Source of the DNA: Propionibacteriaceae bacterium
GTDB lineage: Bacteria; Actinomycetota; Actinomycetes; Propionibacteriales; Propionibacteriaceae
DNA length: 13,282 nucleotides
Assembly (NCBI GenBank): GCA_030538175.1
Contig: JAUNUL010000045.1
Location: 1-13,282, forward strand
Direction of reading: 5' to 3'
Under the pieces are notes generated by a model, which was not told where the DNA came from, made no database searches, and saw nothing but the letters and a program-made list of their open reading frames with translations. The position numbers were made by a program, and so were the translations under genes. This document shows positions 12,934 through 13,282 of the stretch, one piece after another; the first letter of the stretch is position 1; every line of letters starts with the position of its first letter.

Positions 12934-13282
12934 TCACTGTCCTTCCATCTGCTCGCCGCGCCAGTCATCGGGCAGCATGTGGTCGAGGACGTCATCGACA
13001 GTCACGGCGCCGAGCAGGTGCCCATCGGCGTCCACGACGGCCGCGTTGACGAGGTTGTAGGTCGCGAAGTGTCGGCTCACCACGCCGATCTGGGCGTCCG
13101 GAAGCAACGGTTCCAGGTCGGAGTCGAGAAGCTGGGAGATCAGCGTCGAGGGAGGTTCCCGCAGCAGACGTTGAATGTGGACGCTGCCCAGGTAGCGCCC
13201 CGTCGGGGTCTCCAGCGGCGCCCGGCACACGTGCACCATCGCCGCCAGCGCGGGGGTGAGTTCTTGGATCCGCACCACGGCG
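12934..13282 (-). CDS. MgtE N-domain/CBS domain-containing protein, C-terminal part
   Basis: The gene enters from beyond the right end; about 115 C-terminal residues are visible. They form a CBS pair of the MgtE type: PTGRYLGSVHIQRLLREPPSTLI (first repeat) and SRHFATYNLVNAAVVDADGHLLGAVTVDDVLDHMLPDDW (second repeat). The protein ends directly after the CBS pair, so the five-helix Mg2+ channel of true MgtE is absent; it is probably a soluble sensor-like relative (compare Rv1232c) rather than a transporter. An in-frame GTG at 13278 is internal to the gene, not its start. Its stop lies 3 nt before the DUF1003 gene. Confidence 0.85.
   Translation of the reverse strand, partial: AVVRIQELTPALAAMVHVCRAPLETPTGRYLGSVHIQRLLREPPSTLISQLLDSDLEPLLPDAQIGVVSRHFATYNLVNAAVVDADGHLLGAVTVDDVLDHMLPDDWRGEQMEGQ

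Noticed and set aside
1..13282. Mobile element, prophage, CRISPR array, tRNA or rRNA
   Set aside because: No transposase, integrase, direct-repeat array, or RNA gene structure was seen; gene order is that of a conserved actinobacterial core region.

Overview
The window is high-GC chromosomal DNA from an actinobacterium (Actinomycetota). The gene content and order (dapE, LOG protein, small DivIVA-domain membrane protein, DUF3117, glgA<>glgC, O-methyltransferase, sigE-rseA-htrA-tatB, mrp, DUF1003, MgtE/CBS protein) match, in outline, the segment I know from Mycobacterium tuberculosis around Rv1202-Rv1232c. Details such as a dapA and a TB7.3-like biotin carrier lodged beside sigE, and the protein sequences themselves, suggest a non-mycobacterial lineage, perhaps Propionibacteriaceae; that placement is inference. 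I see no phage, transposon, CRISPR, rRNA or tRNA.

Layout: (1) 1-2442, plus strand: 3' part of dapE (broken by a one-base frameshift near 204-206), a LOG-family phosphoribohydrolase, a TM+DivIVA-domain protein and the 55-residue DUF3117 protein, closed by a stem-loop. (2) 2546-5065: divergent glgA (minus) and glgC (plus), the ADP-glucose/alpha-glucan pathway, with a perfect 18-bp stem terminator after glgC. (3) 5158-7078: a SAM-dependent methyltransferase (minus), a stand-alone biotin carrier (plus) and dapA (plus). The first two are driven by back-to-back, apparently leaderless promoters. (4) 7262-11041, plus: an envelope-stress cluster, sigE - anti-sigma - htrA with ATGA overlaps, followed by tatB under its own apparent leaderless promoter. 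(5) 11158-13282, minus: mrp (Fe-S carrier ATPase), preceded by a two-gene unit of an MgtE-N/CBS-type protein (cut by the window end) and a DUF1003 membrane protein.

How the genes work together: dapE and dapA both serve diaminopimelate/lysine synthesis; glgC supplies ADP-glucose to the GlgA/GlgM glycosyltransferase. SigE is presumably held by the membrane anti-sigma factor until envelope stress, and the co-transcribed HtrA protease then deals with misfolded extracytoplasmic protein; TatB belongs to folded-protein export. The most unusual item is the anti-sigma factor. In one 485-residue polypeptide it joins a cytoplasmic zinc-binding anti-sigma domain, one membrane segment and a large outside domain that looks like RseB, which in Gammaproteobacteria is a separate protein. 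A second theme is that five genes carry a TANNNT -10 box exactly 6-7 nt before the start codon, so they are probably transcribed as leaderless mRNAs. Otherwise this is ordinary core genome, and I found no wholly new system.
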